Positions 24,251-33,446 are shown, counted from the stretch's first letter. The stretch is 51,194 nucleotides of DNA from Synergistaceae bacterium (GCA_031258255.1 JAIRNC010000127.1:1-51194); one strand, 5' to 3'. A program made the numbers and translations. The notes: generated by a model from the sequence alone, not told the origin.

Positions 24251-26941
24251 TTAACTTCCTTCCCCAACCCCCACTTGCGAGGCCACGACGCGCCGGGCGG
24301 CGGCCAAGGCCTCCTCTAGCTTTGACGGATCCTTGCCGCCCCCCTGGCCCGTGGCGGGCTTGCCGCCGCCGCTGCCGCCGATCAGGGCCGCGGCTTCCTT
24401 GACCAGGTTGCCAGCGTGGGCGCCGCTCTTTACGGCGCTGTCCGTGGCCATCCCGACGAGAGTCACGGCGCCGCCCTCTACTCCAGCCAGCAGTATGACG
24501 GCGCGGGGCTCCGACTGCTTTATCCTGTCGCCGATCTGCCGCAGGAGGTCTCTGGGCGTGTCGTTGAACCTGCCGGTGACGAGCGCCACGTCGCCTATCG
24601 TGACGGCGTCCCTGAGCAGGTCGCTCACGCCCTCGGACGCGCTCCTGAGGAGCAGCTCCTGATTTTTCCGCTCCAGCTGTTTTTTCTCAGCGAGCAGTTC
24701 GTTTGCCTTCGCCTCTAGCGACTCGGCATCGCCGCCCGTGACGCCCAGAATCTCAGACAGGCTGCGCTGCGCCCTGAACGCGTCCAGCGCGAGGCCGAAC
24801 GACGCCTCCCCGGCGTAGGCGACCACGCGCCTGACGCCGGCGCCTATGCCCTCGTCCTTCGCTATCTTGACGAAACCGATCTCTCCTGTGTTGCCCACGT
24901 GCGTCCCGCCGCAGAGTTCGGTCGAGAAACCGGGGATCTCCAGCACCCGCACGACATCGCCGTACTTTTCCTCGAAGAGCGCCTTCACGCCCAGCTTCCT
25001 CGCCTCGTCGTAGGCCATCACGCTCGTCTTTACGGGGACGGCGCGCAGCACCTGTTCGTAGACGATCCTCTCCGCATCACGGATTTCGCCGTCGGTGAGC
25101 GGGCCCGTGTGGTTGAAGTCGAACCGCAGGAACGCCGGGGTCACCAGCGACCCGGCCTGGCGGACGTGCTTGCCCAGGACCCGGATCAGCGCCTCGTGCA
25201 TGAGGTGGGTGGCCGTGTGATGCCGCCTGGTCGCGTCGCGCAGGCGGGCGTCCACGACAGCCTCCAGCGCCATGCCGGTCTTTACGGTGCCGGCCGACAC
25301 CTTGCCCACGTGGGCTATCGTATCGCCGCTGGGGTATACGGTGTCCTCCACGTCAAAACTCGCCCCCGCGCACACAAGCGTCCCACGGTCGCCCGTCTGG
25401 CCGCCGCGCTCGGCGTAAAATGGCGTACGGGACAGGAAGACCATCCCTCGCTCACCCTCCGAGAGAGAATCCGTCTCGGCGCCGTCCGAGATGATCGCCG
25501 TGACGACCGCAGACGCGCTCGTCGCCTCGTAGCCGTCAAAGCGCGTTGGCCCGAGCCTGTCAGCCAGCTTGGTGTAGACGTTGGCCGACATCACGGCGGC
25601 GCTCTGCTTGCTGGCGGCGCGCGCCCTCTCGCGCTGGAGTTCCATCTCGCGGTCGAAGCCGCCGCGGCAGACCTCCACGCCTGCCTCCGACGCGATCTCC
25701 TCCGTCAGCTCCAGGGGGAAGCCGTATGTGTCGTACAGGGCGAAGGCTACCTCCCCGGGCAGCGTCGCGCCCCCGCCCCGGGCCACCTTTTTCAGCTCGC
25801 AGTCCAGCAGATCCATGCCCTGCGCCAGCGTACGGCCAAACCGCGTCTCCTCCATCTCTATGACGTGCCTGATCGTGGAGGACTGCTCGATGAGTTCACC
25901 GTACTGCCCGCCCATTATCTCGTTTACGACAGGCAGCAGATCGAGGAGGAATGGCTTGTCCAGCCCGGCCAGCCGACCGAAGCGGACGCTGCGGCGAATC
26001 AGCCGGCGCAGGACGTAGCCCGGCCCCTCGTTCGACGGCAGTATGCCGTCCGCCACCATGAAGGCGGATGCCCTGAGATGATCGGAGATGACGCGGACGG
26101 CCAGGTCGCCCCTCGGCGAGTCGCCGTACCTGAACCCCGCCAGGCCGCACGCCCTGTCCATTATCGGCTTGAAGAGATCCGTCTCGAAATCGCCCCTGAC
26201 GCCCTGCACTATGGACGCTAGGCGCTCTAGCCCCATACCGGTGTCGATGTTCTTCTTGGGCAGGGGCGTGAGGTTCCCGGATTCGTCCCGGGAGTACTGC
26301 ATGAACACGAGGTTCCAAATTTCCAGGTATCGGTCGCAGCCGCAACCGAGGCCGCAGTCCGGCTTCCCGCATGAGAAATCCGGCCCTTGGTCGTAAAGCA
26401 GCTCGGAACACGGGCCGCATGGGCCGGTGGGGCCCGCCGCCCAGAAGTTGTCCTCGTCGCCGAAACGGACGATGCGATCCTCCGGCAGACCGACCAGATC
26501 CCTCCAGAAGTCGTGCGCCTCCTCGTCGTCGAGGTATATCGTCGCGTAGAGCCTGCCGGGGTCGAGTCCGATCCTGCCAGTGACGAACTCCCAGGCCCAC
26601 GGTATGACCTCTTTCTTGAAATAATCCCCGAAGCTGAAATTGCCGAGCATCTCGAAAAACGTGTGATGCCGCGCCGTGCGCCCGACGTTGTCGATGTCGT
26701 TCGTGCGGATGCACTTCTGGGCGGTGGTGGCCCTGGTGACCTCCGGCGTCTTGAGGCCCAGGAAGTAGGGCTTGAAGGGGACCATGCCAGCGACGGTGAA
26801 AAGCAGCGTCGGGTCGTCAGGCACTAGGGGGAAGCTCGGGTACCTCCTGCTTCCCAGCCCCTCGAAATATGAGAGGAACATCTCACGGAGCTCGCTGGAA
26901 CTCCTCCACTTTATATTGTTCGCTGAACCGCCAGTAGTCAT
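24251..26941 (-). CDS. alaS: Alanyl-tRNA synthetase
   Basis: 896 residues, full length. The class II core opens with FLSYFEGLGSRRYPSFPLVPDDPTLLF and contains the signature HHTFFEMLGNFSFGDYFKKE. The editing domain carries HHTATHLMHEAL and CGGTHVGNTGEIG, which bind zinc and clear mischarged Ser or Gly. A coiled-coil region (LEAKANELLAEKKQLERKNQELL) and the C-terminal glycine-rich DHHA1 domain follow. The enzyme charges tRNA(Ala). The ATG at 26941 has GGGAGGATTCTT upstream. Its leader would include the inverted repeat at 26981-27031. Confidence 0.97.
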   Translation of the reverse strand: MTTGGSANNIKWRSSSELREMFLSYFEGLGSRRYPSFPLVPDDPTLLFTVAGMVPFKPYFLGLKTPEVTRATTAQKCIRTNDIDNVGRTARHHTFFEMLGNFSFGDYFKKEVIPWAWEFVTGRIGLDPGRLYATIYLDDEEAHDFWRDLVGLPEDRIVRFGDEDNFWAAGPTGPCGPCSELLYDQGPDFSCGKPDCGLGCGCDRYLEIWNLVFMQYSRDESGNLTPLPKKNIDTGMGLERLASIVQGVRGDFETDLFKPIMDRACGLAGFRYGDSPRGDLAVRVISDHLRASAFMVADGILPSNEGPGYVLRRLIRRSVRFGRLAGLDKPFLLDLLPVVNEIMGGQYGELIEQSSTIRHVIEMEETRFGRTLAQGMDLLDCELKKVARGGGATLPGEVAFALYDTYGFPLELTEEIASEAGVEVCRGGFDREMELQRERARAASKQSAAVMSANVYTKLADRLGPTRFDGYEATSASAVVTAIISDGAETDSLSEGERGMVFLSRTPFYAERGGQTGDRGTLVCAGASFDVEDTVYPSGDTIAHVGKVSAGTVKTGMALEAVVDARLRDATRRHHTATHLMHEALIRVLGKHVRQAGSLVTPAFLRFDFNHTGPLTDGEIRDAERIVYEQVLRAVPVKTSVMAYDEARKLGVKALFEEKYGDVVRVLEIPGFSTELCGGTHVGNTGEIGFVKIAKDEGIGAGVRRVVAYAGEASFGLALDAFRAQRSLSEILGVTGGDAESLEAKANELLAEKKQLERKNQELLLRSASEGVSDLLRDAVTIGDVALVTGRFNDTPRDLLRQIGDRIKQSEPRAVILLAGVEGGAVTLVGMATDSAVKSGAHAGNLVKEAAALIGGSGGGKPATGQGGGKDPSKLEEALAAARRVVASQVGVGEGS

Positions 26942-26980
26942 AAGAAATCCTCCCGCAGCTGGCCCGTTGCCGCAAAGCTA

Positions 26981-27031
26981 ATCCGGCCCTTAACAATAAA
27001 CCAGCCTCTTTATAAAATATTAAGGCCGGAT
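26981..27031 (-). promoter_or_regulatory. Inverted repeat in the alaS leader
   Basis: ATCCGGCC-C-TTAA (26981-26993) pairs with TTAAGGCCGGAT (27020-27031), 12 pairs with one bulged base and a 26-base loop, between alaS and the divergent ahcY. From the minus promoter at 27033-27041 it would form the first structure of the alaS mRNA. It could be an attenuating hairpin or a protein-binding site; it does not look like a T-box. Confidence 0.45.
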
Positions 27032-27032
27032 A

Positions 27033-27041
27033 ATTATAACA
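27033..27041 (-). promoter_or_regulatory. Extended -10 promoter of alaS
   Basis: Minus-strand TGTTATAAT (27041 to 27033), a perfect extended -10. On plus, a TATACT at 27059-27064 may serve ahcY, with a weak -35. Confidence 0.5.
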
Positions 27042-27122
27042 GATGCTCCACGTGTTAATATACTGTCATATAAAACTGCCCGGAGCGGCGGAAATACATC
27101 ATCGCATCAGGAGGGTCTCGAA

Positions 27123-28388
27123 TTGGATCAGAGAAGAGAGGAATACCTCGTAGCCGACATGAACCTCGCGTCTGAGGGGAGGGGCAGGATAGACTGGGCA
27201 TGGCAGTACATGCCTGTGCTGCGGCTCATACTGGAAAAGGAGCTGGCAGGGGGCAAAAAGCCCCTGGCGGGGCACACGGTGGCGGCCTGTCTCCACCTGG
27301 AGGCTAAGACGGCCTGCCTCTTGAAGGCGCTGAAAGACCTCGGCGCCACGGTATCCGCCGCCGGCAGCAACCCCCTCTCGACGCAGGACCCGATCTGCGC
27401 GGCGCTGGCAGAGTACGGCGTCCACGTGTTCAGCAAGCACGGGATGAGCGCCGCGGAGTACGAGGAGAACCTTTGCAGGATGCTGGCGTGGGAACCGGAC
27501 GTGCTGATCGACGACGGCGCGGACACTGTGGCGCTGATCCACGAGAAATTCCGCAGCCTGGCGCCCCGCATACGCGGCGGCTGCGAGGAGACCACGACCG
27601 GCATAAAGCGTCTCCGGGCGATGGACTCCGAGGGGCTGCTCCTGTTCCCGATGCTGGCCGTGAACGACGCCCTGAGCAAGTATCTGTTCGACAACCGCTA
27701 CGGGACGGGGCAGTCCGTCTGGGACGCCATCATGCGGACGACGAACTGCACGGTCGCCGGCAGGACGGTCGTAGTGATCGGCTACGGCTGGTGCGGCAAG
27801 GGCGTAGCGAAGAGGGCCGCGGGGCTCGGGGCGAGCGTCGTGGTGGCGGAGATCAACGCCCACAGGGCCTTGGAGGCACACATGGACGGTTATCGCGTGA
27901 TGGACATCGCCCAGGCGTCCGAGGTCGGCGACATCTTCGTCACCGTGACGGGCAACACGCAGGTCATCCGCAAGGAGCACTTCGAAAAGATGAAGGACGG
28001 CGTCCTCCTGGCGAACGCAGGGCATTTCGACGTGGAGGTTTACATCCCGCACCTGGAGGAGATCGCGTCGAAAATCTATGACTCTCGCGCAAACATCCGC
28101 ACTTACGAAACAGCGGACGGCAGAAGGCTCCATCTGCTGGGCGAGGGCAGGCTCGTAAACCTTGCGGCCGGCGACGGACACCCCATCGAGATAATGGACA
28201 CGAGCTTCGCCACCCAGTTCCTCTCCGCCCTCTACATAGCGAAGGGCGGGGAACTCAAAAAGGGGCTGCAACAGGTCCCCGCTTTCATAGACGACATGGT
28301 GGCAGGCTACAAGGCGGAGTCGCTGGGGCTCAGGCTGGAACGGCTCACGCCAGAGCAGGAAAAATACCTAGTCGACTGGAGGGCTTGA
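27123..28388 (+). CDS. ahcY: Adenosylhomocysteinase-family enzyme, archaeal/Thermotoga type (possible S-inosylhomocysteine hydrolase)
   Basis: 421 residues of the AhcY fold: SNPLSTQDP, the acidic DDGAD loop, EETTTGIKRL, the NAD Rossmann motif VVVIGYGWCGKGVAKRAAGLGA and the C-terminal HPIEIMDTSF. Canonical enzymes have H-x-T-x-E-T at the substrate-base pocket (H55, T57, E59 in human); here it is H58-L-E60-A-K62-T. The C-terminal tail with the Lys and Tyr used for NAD binding in typical bacterial enzymes is absent, as in archaeal forms. The direct coupling to mtaD suggests that the true substrate may be S-inosylhomocysteine. The TTG start has AGGAGGG about 8 bases upstream. Confidence 0.9.
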   Translation: MDQRREEYLVADMNLASEGRGRIDWAWQYMPVLRLILEKELAGGKKPLAGHTVAACLHLEAKTACLLKALKDLGATVSAAGSNPLSTQDPICAALAEYGVHVFSKHGMSAAEYEENLCRMLAWEPDVLIDDGADTVALIHEKFRSLAPRIRGGCEETTTGIKRLRAMDSEGLLLFPMLAVNDALSKYLFDNRYGTGQSVWDAIMRTTNCTVAGRTVVVIGYGWCGKGVAKRAAGLGASVVVAEINAHRALEAHMDGYRVMDIAQASEVGDIFVTVTGNTQVIRKEHFEKMKDGVLLANAGHFDVEVYIPHLEEIASKIYDSRANIRTYETADGRRLHLLGEGRLVNLAAGDGHPIEIMDTSFATQFLSALYIAKGGELKKGLQQVPAFIDDMVAGYKAESLGLRLERLTPEQEKYLVDWRA

Positions 28389-28389
28389 G

Positions 28390-29664
28390 ATGACCGCAAT
28401 ACGGGACGTGCTCATCTGGGACAGCGAGCGTGAGCGCGCGGAGAGGGGCGACATAGAGATTGGCAGCGACGGGCGGATAACCGCTGTCCTGCCGCCCAAG
28501 GGCGCGAAGGGGGAGATCCTGTTCGACGGGCGGGGCGAGACCGCCGCGATCCCGGGCCTCGTGAACGCCCACACCCACGTCTCCATGACGCTGCTGCGCG
28601 GCATCGCTGAGGAACTGCCGCTGATGGAGTGGCTCCAGACGAAGATCTTCCCGGCAGAGGACCGGCTCCTGCCGCAGCACATACGATCAGGCGCGGAGCT
28701 GGCCATGCTGGAGATGATATCGGGCGGCACCACCTGTTTCGCTGACATGTACTACTTCATGCGCGAGGTGGCCTCGGCCACGCTCGCCTCCGGCATGAGG
28801 GCCGCGCTCTGCCGTGGCATCACTGGCGATGATGCCCGCAAGCTGAACGAGAACCTGAGCCTTGCGGAGGACTTCGGCGGCAGGGAGGGGCGGATCATCG
28901 TCCAGCTCGGGCCCCACGCGCCGTACACCGTCCCCAGGGACTTCTTGGCCCGCATCGCCGGGATCGCGAAGGACAGAGGCCTCGGCGTCCACTTCCACTG
29001 GCTGGAGACGGAGGGCGAGCTGAAGACGTTCCGGGACGAATATAAAATCTCCCCGTCCGAGTACCTCGCGCAGGCTGGATTGCTGGACGCCCCGAAGCTG
29101 CTCCTGGCCCACAGCGTGTGGCACCCCTCCGACGAACTCGGGCGCGTGAACCGCTCCAACGTGACGCTCGTCCACAACCCGAAGAGCAACCTGAAACTGG
29201 GGAGCGGCTACGCCCCGGTGCGGGAGATGCTCGATCTGGGCATGAACGTCGCGCTCGGCACCGACGGCGCGGCGAGCAACAACCGGCTGGACATGTGGGA
29301 CGAGATGCGCGCCGCCGCCCTGATGCACAAGGGGTATCACAAGGACCCCACGCTCGTCTCCGCGCGCGACGTACTGAAGATGGCGACGCTGGCGGGCGCG
29401 GCCGGCATGGGCTTCGAGGGCGTGGGGCTCATAAAGGCGGGGTGGCACGCCGACATCGCGCTGGTGGACATATCCGGGCCGCGCTACGTTGGGTGCGACG
29501 ACCGAAACCTCCCCGAATTCCTGGTCTACTCCGGCAGCTCGCGCGACGTCAGGGCCACCATAGTGGACGGCAAGCCCCTGTACAAGGACGGCTGTTTCCT
29601 TACGATGGACTCTCAGGAGATCGTGGCAAAGGCCAGGGAGCACAGGAGGGACATCACTAAGTAG
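28390..29664 (+). CDS. mtaD: 5-methylthioadenosine/S-adenosylhomocysteine deaminase
   Basis: 424 residues of the amidohydrolase superfamily. The metal site begins with PGLVNAHTHVSMTLLRG, continues with the HFHWLETEGE segment and LLAHSVWH, and ends with the catalytic-Asp motif ALGTDGAASNNRLDMWDEMR. MtaD enzymes deaminate the adenine of SAH, MTA or adenosine. It starts one base after the ahcY stop, and its Shine-Dalgarno (GGAGGG) is inside ahcY. Its 3' end overlaps the convergent hisIE by 8 bases. Confidence 0.92.
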   Translation: MTAIRDVLIWDSERERAERGDIEIGSDGRITAVLPPKGAKGEILFDGRGETAAIPGLVNAHTHVSMTLLRGIAEELPLMEWLQTKIFPAEDRLLPQHIRSGAELAMLEMISGGTTCFADMYYFMREVASATLASGMRAALCRGITGDDARKLNENLSLAEDFGGREGRIIVQLGPHAPYTVPRDFLARIAGIAKDRGLGVHFHWLETEGELKTFRDEYKISPSEYLAQAGLLDAPKLLLAHSVWHPSDELGRVNRSNVTLVHNPKSNLKLGSGYAPVREMLDLGMNVALGTDGAASNNRLDMWDEMRAAALMHKGYHKDPTLVSARDVLKMATLAGAAGMGFEGVGLIKAGWHADIALVDISGPRYVGCDDRNLPEFLVYSGSSRDVRATIVDGKPLYKDGCFLTMDSQEIVAKAREHRRDITK

Positions 29665-30301
29665 CGTCCGGCTTGTGGCGGCTCTTCAGCTCCAGCAGGA
29701 CGCTCTGGAGCGGCACTCCGGCCGAAATACAGGCGACTTCCAGGTGATAGAGCAGGTCGGCGGCCTCGCAGCGGAAGCCGTCCGCGTCGCCGGTCGCAAG
29801 CGCCAGCGCCGTCTCGACGCCCTCCTCGCCCACCTTCTGCGCCACCCTGGATCGTCCGCTGGCCAGGAGACGGGCCGTGTAGCTCTCCTCCGGGGCGTCT
29901 TCGGCGCGGGACTCCAGGTACCTGAAAAGCCGCCCGAGGAACGTCCCTACGTCGGAACCGGCCTCCGGCCCGTCAATCGGCAGACGCCTGAAAAAACAGC
30001 TCACGGCCCCGGTGTGGCAGGCAGGGCCGGACGGCGTCACCAGGGCAAGCAGCGTGTCGCCGTCGCAGTCGGCCCGAAGCTCCGTCAGCTTCATCCTGTT
30101 GCCGCTGGTGAGCCCCTTGTGCCATATCTCGCGCCGGGATCTGCTCCAGAAGACCATCTCCCCGCGCTCGACAGTCAACTCCAGCGCCTCGCGGTTAGCC
30201 CACGCGGCCATGAGGACCTCCCCGGTCCCGGAGTCCTGCACGACGACCGACACCAGCCCGTCGCGGTCGAACTTCACGTCATCCAGCGAAAAGACCTCCA
30301 T
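29657..30301 (-). CDS. hisIE: HisIE, bifunctional phosphoribosyl-AMP cyclohydrolase / phosphoribosyl-ATP pyrophosphatase
   Basis: 214 residues with both activities. HisI (about 1-105) shows VLMAAWANREAL, the FWSRSRREIWHKGLTSGN motif, and metal ligands in ELRADCDGDTLLA and ACHTGAVSCF. HisE (about 118-214) is helical, with VAQKVGEEGVETALA and DLLYHLEVAC. Together they perform steps 2 and 3 of histidine synthesis. It abuts hisA with no gap and is the last gene of the minus-strand his operon. Confidence 0.95.
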   Translation of the reverse strand: MEVFSLDDVKFDRDGLVSVVVQDSGTGEVLMAAWANREALELTVERGEMVFWSRSRREIWHKGLTSGNRMKLTELRADCDGDTLLALVTPSGPACHTGAVSCFFRRLPIDGPEAGSDVGTFLGRLFRYLESRAEDAPEESYTARLLASGRSRVAQKVGEEGVETALALATGDADGFRCEAADLLYHLEVACISAGVPLQSVLLELKSRHKPDAT

Positions 30302-31039
30302 TTACCGATCACCCCTCGAAATCGCGATAGCGCTAGCTAGGTCGAATCCCCTCTCGTAGAGGGCCTTCCCGACGACGGCGCCGTAAAGCCCCGCGTCGCG
30401 GAGACGCTTTATGTCTCCCATATCCGTCACACCGCCCGCCGCTATTATGCGGATGCCCGGCGCGCTGGCGAGCAGATCCTCGTAGAGGCCTAAGTCCGTC
30501 CCCTGCAGCATCCCGTCCCTCTCCGTGGCCGTCACCAGGAACGTCGTGTAGCCTATGGAGCGGAGCAGCTCGACGCAGGGCGCTGGAGGCTCGCCGATGC
30601 TCTTGGCCCACCCGGAGACGACAACCCTGCCGCAGCGGACATCTATGGACGGCGTGACCGCCTCCCCGAATTCTTTAAAGAGGCTTTTCGCCCTCACCAT
30701 CTCCCTGCCGCCGTCAAAGATGATGCTCCCCGCCATGACACGCGACGCGCCGGCGGAAATGGCGTCCCCGATGGCGGCCTCCGAGCGCAGCCCGCCGCCG
30801 TACTCTATCTCCATCCCTAGCCCGCTCAGCTCACGCAGCTGCCCCAGGTGCTTGGGCGAACCGGACTCGGCGCCCTCCAGGTCGACCACGTGCAGATGGC
30901 GGCAGCCAGCCTCAACGAAAGCGCGCGCGACGGCGATCGGATCCGAACCATAATCGGTCTTGTCGGAGAAATCGCCCTTCCGGAGCCGCACGACCCTCCC
31001 CGCGTACAGATCTATGGCAGGGAATACGATCATATCCAC
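30302..31039 (-). CDS. hisA: HisA, ProFAR isomerase
   Basis: 245 residues, a half-barrel-duplicated TIM barrel. FPAIDLYAGRVVRLRKGD near the N-terminus carries the catalytic Asp; LHVVDLEGAE, the phosphate loops EYGGGLRSEAAI and IIAAGGVTDMGDIK, and the second catalytic Asp region TERDGMLQGTDL are all present. It converts ProFAR to PRFAR. Its start overlaps the hisB 3' end by 10 bases. Its partner HisF/HisH is not in the window. Confidence 0.95.
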   Translation of the reverse strand: MDMIVFPAIDLYAGRVVRLRKGDFSDKTDYGSDPIAVARAFVEAGCRHLHVVDLEGAESGSPKHLGQLRELSGLGMEIEYGGGLRSEAAIGDAISAGASRVMAGSIIFDGGREMVRAKSLFKEFGEAVTPSIDVRCGRVVVSGWAKSIGEPPAPCVELLRSIGYTTFLVTATERDGMLQGTDLGLYEDLLASAPGIRIIAAGGVTDMGDIKRLRDAGLYGAVVGKALYERGFDLASAIAISRGDR

Positions 31040-31608
31040 TCGCCCTTGGTGCTGGGAGGCACGTCCGAAGCCGCCAAGGCCATGCCAAGGGCCATACCGG
31101 CGCCCTTGAAGACCGCCTCGGCGGCGTGATGGGAGTTGTCGGCCGTCAGGATGGCCACGTGCATCGTAGCGCGCGACTCGCGGCAGAATCCCCTGAAAAA
31201 CTCGGGGACGAGTTCCAGGTCGAAATCACCGCACCTGTCGGTGGGGAAGCTCCCCTCCCAATAGAACCCCCCCCTGCCGCTCAGGTCAAGCGCCACGCGG
31301 GCGAGGGATCCGTCCATGGGGAGCAGGCACCACCCGTACCGATTGCGCGGCGTACTCTCGGACTGGATCATCTCCCTCAAGGCGACCCCCAGGACGATGC
31401 CCACGTCCTCCGTCAGGTGATGGCCGTCCACGTGGGTGTCGCCTGAGGCGCGCACCTCAAGACCCAGCCGGGCGCGATGCGCCATCAGCTCCAGCATGTG
31501 CGCCAAGAAGCCGCACGTCAGATCGATGCGGATATCGCTGGGCGGCCTAGGGTAAGAGACCGAAAGGGAGATCTGCGTCTCCTTCGTGTTCCTGGTAACG
31601 CTATTCAT
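31030..31608 (-). CDS. hisB: HisB, imidazoleglycerol-phosphate dehydratase (monofunctional)
   Basis: 192 residues, the length of the stand-alone dehydratase. The manganese-binding repeats appear as AHMLELMAHRARLG, DTHVDGHHLTEDVGI and, at the C-terminus, NSHHAAEAVFKG. No phosphatase domain is fused, so histidinol-phosphate phosphatase must be a separate protein; the HAD gene at 33533 is a candidate. Its Shine-Dalgarno (GGAGG) lies in the last codons of hisG, which ends 3 bases earlier. Confidence 0.95.
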   Translation of the reverse strand: MNSVTRNTKETQISLSVSYPRPPSDIRIDLTCGFLAHMLELMAHRARLGLEVRASGDTHVDGHHLTEDVGIVLGVALREMIQSESTPRNRYGWCLLPMDGSLARVALDLSGRGGFYWEGSFPTDRCGDFDLELVPEFFRGFCRESRATMHVAILTADNSHHAAEAVFKGAGMALGMALAASDVPPSTKGEWI

Positions 31609-31611
31609 CGT

Positions 31612-32250
31612 TCATCCTCCGTTTACGAAGCTTCTGACGGCGCCCACAGCGTCGCGCAGAAATTCCCAGCGCAGCTGGAGCGCGCCGGGGTTTGCCACGA
31701 GGCGCAGCGAGACCTCGGCGGTGCGCTTCAGGACGACAAGCCCGTTCGCCCTGAGCGTGCTCCCGGTCTGGACGATGTCGAATATGCAATCGACCAGCCC
31801 CAGGGCCGGCGCCAGCTCCACCGACCCGTTCAAGTGCAGCACCTTCACGTGCGCGCCCCAGGATTCGAACGTCCGACGCGCCAGCCTCCCGTACTTGCTC
31901 GCGACGCGGAGGCCCATCAGCGTGCTGGCGTGCCCCGTGAAGCGCTCCGCCGCGGCGGGCGGCCCGGCTATAGCCATGAAGCAGCGCCCCCTGCCAGTGT
32001 CTATCAGCTCCGCCAGCTCCACGCCGGACTCCTCCGTGACGTCGTTGCCCACAAGCGCCAGATCCGCCAGACCCTGGGAGACGAGCGTCGGTATGTCGGA
32101 CGGCTTCCCGATGAGATATCTGTAATCCCCGTCATCTACGACGAGGTTCCTCCCGGCGTTGCGCAGCTTCTTCGCCGGCATCCCGGATCCTTCTATTATG
32201 TCGAGGCACGCGTCGCGCACGCGGCCTGTCGGCAGGGCGATCACCGGCAT
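31612..32250 (-). CDS. hisG: HisG, ATP phosphoribosyltransferase catalytic subunit (short form)
   Basis: 213 residues from the ATG at 32250 (MPVIALPTGRVRDACLDIIE), the short form that needs HisZ. Motifs include the KPSDIPTLVSQGLADLALVG segment and the PRPP-binding loop near DCIFDIVQTGSTLRANGL. It catalyses the first committed step of histidine synthesis. The C-terminal ACT-like regulatory domain is absent, as expected for short HisG. Its start overlaps the hisZ stop by one base; the upstream frame to 32337 is an artefact inside hisZ. Confidence 0.95.
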   Translation of the reverse strand: MPVIALPTGRVRDACLDIIEGSGMPAKKLRNAGRNLVVDDGDYRYLIGKPSDIPTLVSQGLADLALVGNDVTEESGVELAELIDTGRGRCFMAIAGPPAAAERFTGHASTLMGLRVASKYGRLARRTFESWGAHVKVLHLNGSVELAPALGLVDCIFDIVQTGSTLRANGLVVLKRTAEVSLRLVANPGALQLRWEFLRDAVGAVRSFVNGG

Positions 32251-33446
32251 CAGCGCGCACCCCCCGTCATGGGTATCGCCACTGGTCTGCCGGAGGGCAG
32301 TTCGAGCGCGTAATCCCCCTCGATGTTGACCCACCACGCGCAGCCGCGCTTGATAGCGAAGTCCTTCGACTCGGAATCGTTCGGGTTCCAGCTTATCTCG
32401 AACGGCGATTTCGCCTCCGCAAGGGACGCCGCGTATGCCAAGGCCCTATGGGGCGCGGTCTGCCCTGCCCAGATCATCACGCGCGGGGAGGCCGGGCGCG
32501 CCCCGCGCGACAGGGCAAGCTCGCGCAGGCTCACGCCGAAGCCCAGGGCCTGGCACGAGAAGCGCGTGTCGGCGAGCGAGGCCGCGTACCTGCCGCCGCC
32601 GCCCAGCAAAGATCCGTCGCCAGAGGAGTAGACGTTGAAAACAGGCCCTGAGTAATAGCCGAGATCCCTTATGAATCCGAGATCCACCCTCACCCTGTCC
32701 CCGTAGCCCCGCGCTATGAGGGAACCTGTGATCTCGCGCAGGGGTTCGAGCAGGCAAGAAGAGCCAAAGACGTCCGCCGCGCGGGACAAAATCTCGTTGG
32801 GCCCCTTGAGCCAGGGCAACTCCGCCAAGATTTTTTTGTGCCGCTCACTTGCGTCCGACGAGGCCAGCGTCTTGCCGTATTCGTAATAGGCGCCGTCCTC
32901 GAGCAGTTCTACCAGCTTTAGAGCCAAGCCCTGCGGCAGGTCCGCGAAGAGCGCCGGGAAGAGCGACACATCGCCCAGCACCACCACGGACTCCGTGAGG
33001 CCGAGACTGTCCAGCGCGCTGAGGAGGACGGCCAGGACCTCGACGTCGGAGCCGATGCCCTCCCACCCAAGCAGCTCAACGCCGACCTGAGTGTCCTCTA
33101 TGTTCTCCCTGGGCGGACGCGGGGTCGCGAACACCCTCTCCGAATAGCAGAGCCTGAGCGGGAAGTCATCAGGCGCGTGGTGCAGGGCCATGTACGAGAG
33201 CGCGGACAGCGTGAGGTCGGCACGGAGGCAGCACGGCTCCCCGAAGGGGCTGTTGAGCGCGATGACGCGCCCCCTCCTCCTACGGTGCAGGTTTTTCATC
33301 ATGCCCTCCAAAAGCTGGAGCTCCGCAGGGTTGAACGGGCTGTACCCATAGGACGTGAACATCGCCATAGCGGTAGCCCGGCACTCCTCCATCCCCTGCG
33401 CCAGCTCGCCGCCGATGCTGCTGCACCCCCGAGGGGTAATATCCAT
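32250..33446 (-). CDS. hisZ: HisZ, ATP phosphoribosyltransferase regulatory subunit
   Basis: 398 residues, a histidyl-tRNA-synthetase paralogue. Class II core features are visible: SPFGEPCCLRADLT and LPLRLCYSERVF-like motif 2 region (FPLRLCYSERVFATP), and DLGYYSGPVFNVY with GGGGRYAASL for the HisA-like motifs. The anticodon-binding domain is shortened. HisZ assembles with short HisG and confers histidine feedback control. It is the first gene of the minus-strand operon and carries AAAGGGG upstream of its ATG. It diverges from the HAD-hisC operon across 86 bases. Confidence 0.92.
   Translation of the reverse strand: MDITPRGCSSIGGELAQGMEECRATAMAMFTSYGYSPFNPAELQLLEGMMKNLHRRRRGRVIALNSPFGEPCCLRADLTLSALSYMALHHAPDDFPLRLCYSERVFATPRPPRENIEDTQVGVELLGWEGIGSDVEVLAVLLSALDSLGLTESVVVLGDVSLFPALFADLPQGLALKLVELLEDGAYYEYGKTLASSDASERHKKILAELPWLKGPNEILSRAADVFGSSCLLEPLREITGSLIARGYGDRVRVDLGFIRDLGYYSGPVFNVYSSGDGSLLGGGGRYAASLADTRFSCQALGFGVSLRELALSRGARPASPRVMIWAGQTAPHRALAYAASLAEAKSPFEISWNPNDSESKDFAIKRGCAWWVNIEGDYALELPSGRPVAIPMTGGAR

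Noticed and set aside
27042-27122. Possible SAH riboswitch before ahcY
   Set aside because: I looked for the conserved SAH riboswitch core and found nothing resembling it in the short leader.
32251-32337. N-terminal extension of HisG
   Set aside because: It overlaps hisZ in another frame; the one-base overlap at 32250 and the HisG-like start MPVIALPTGR fix the start.
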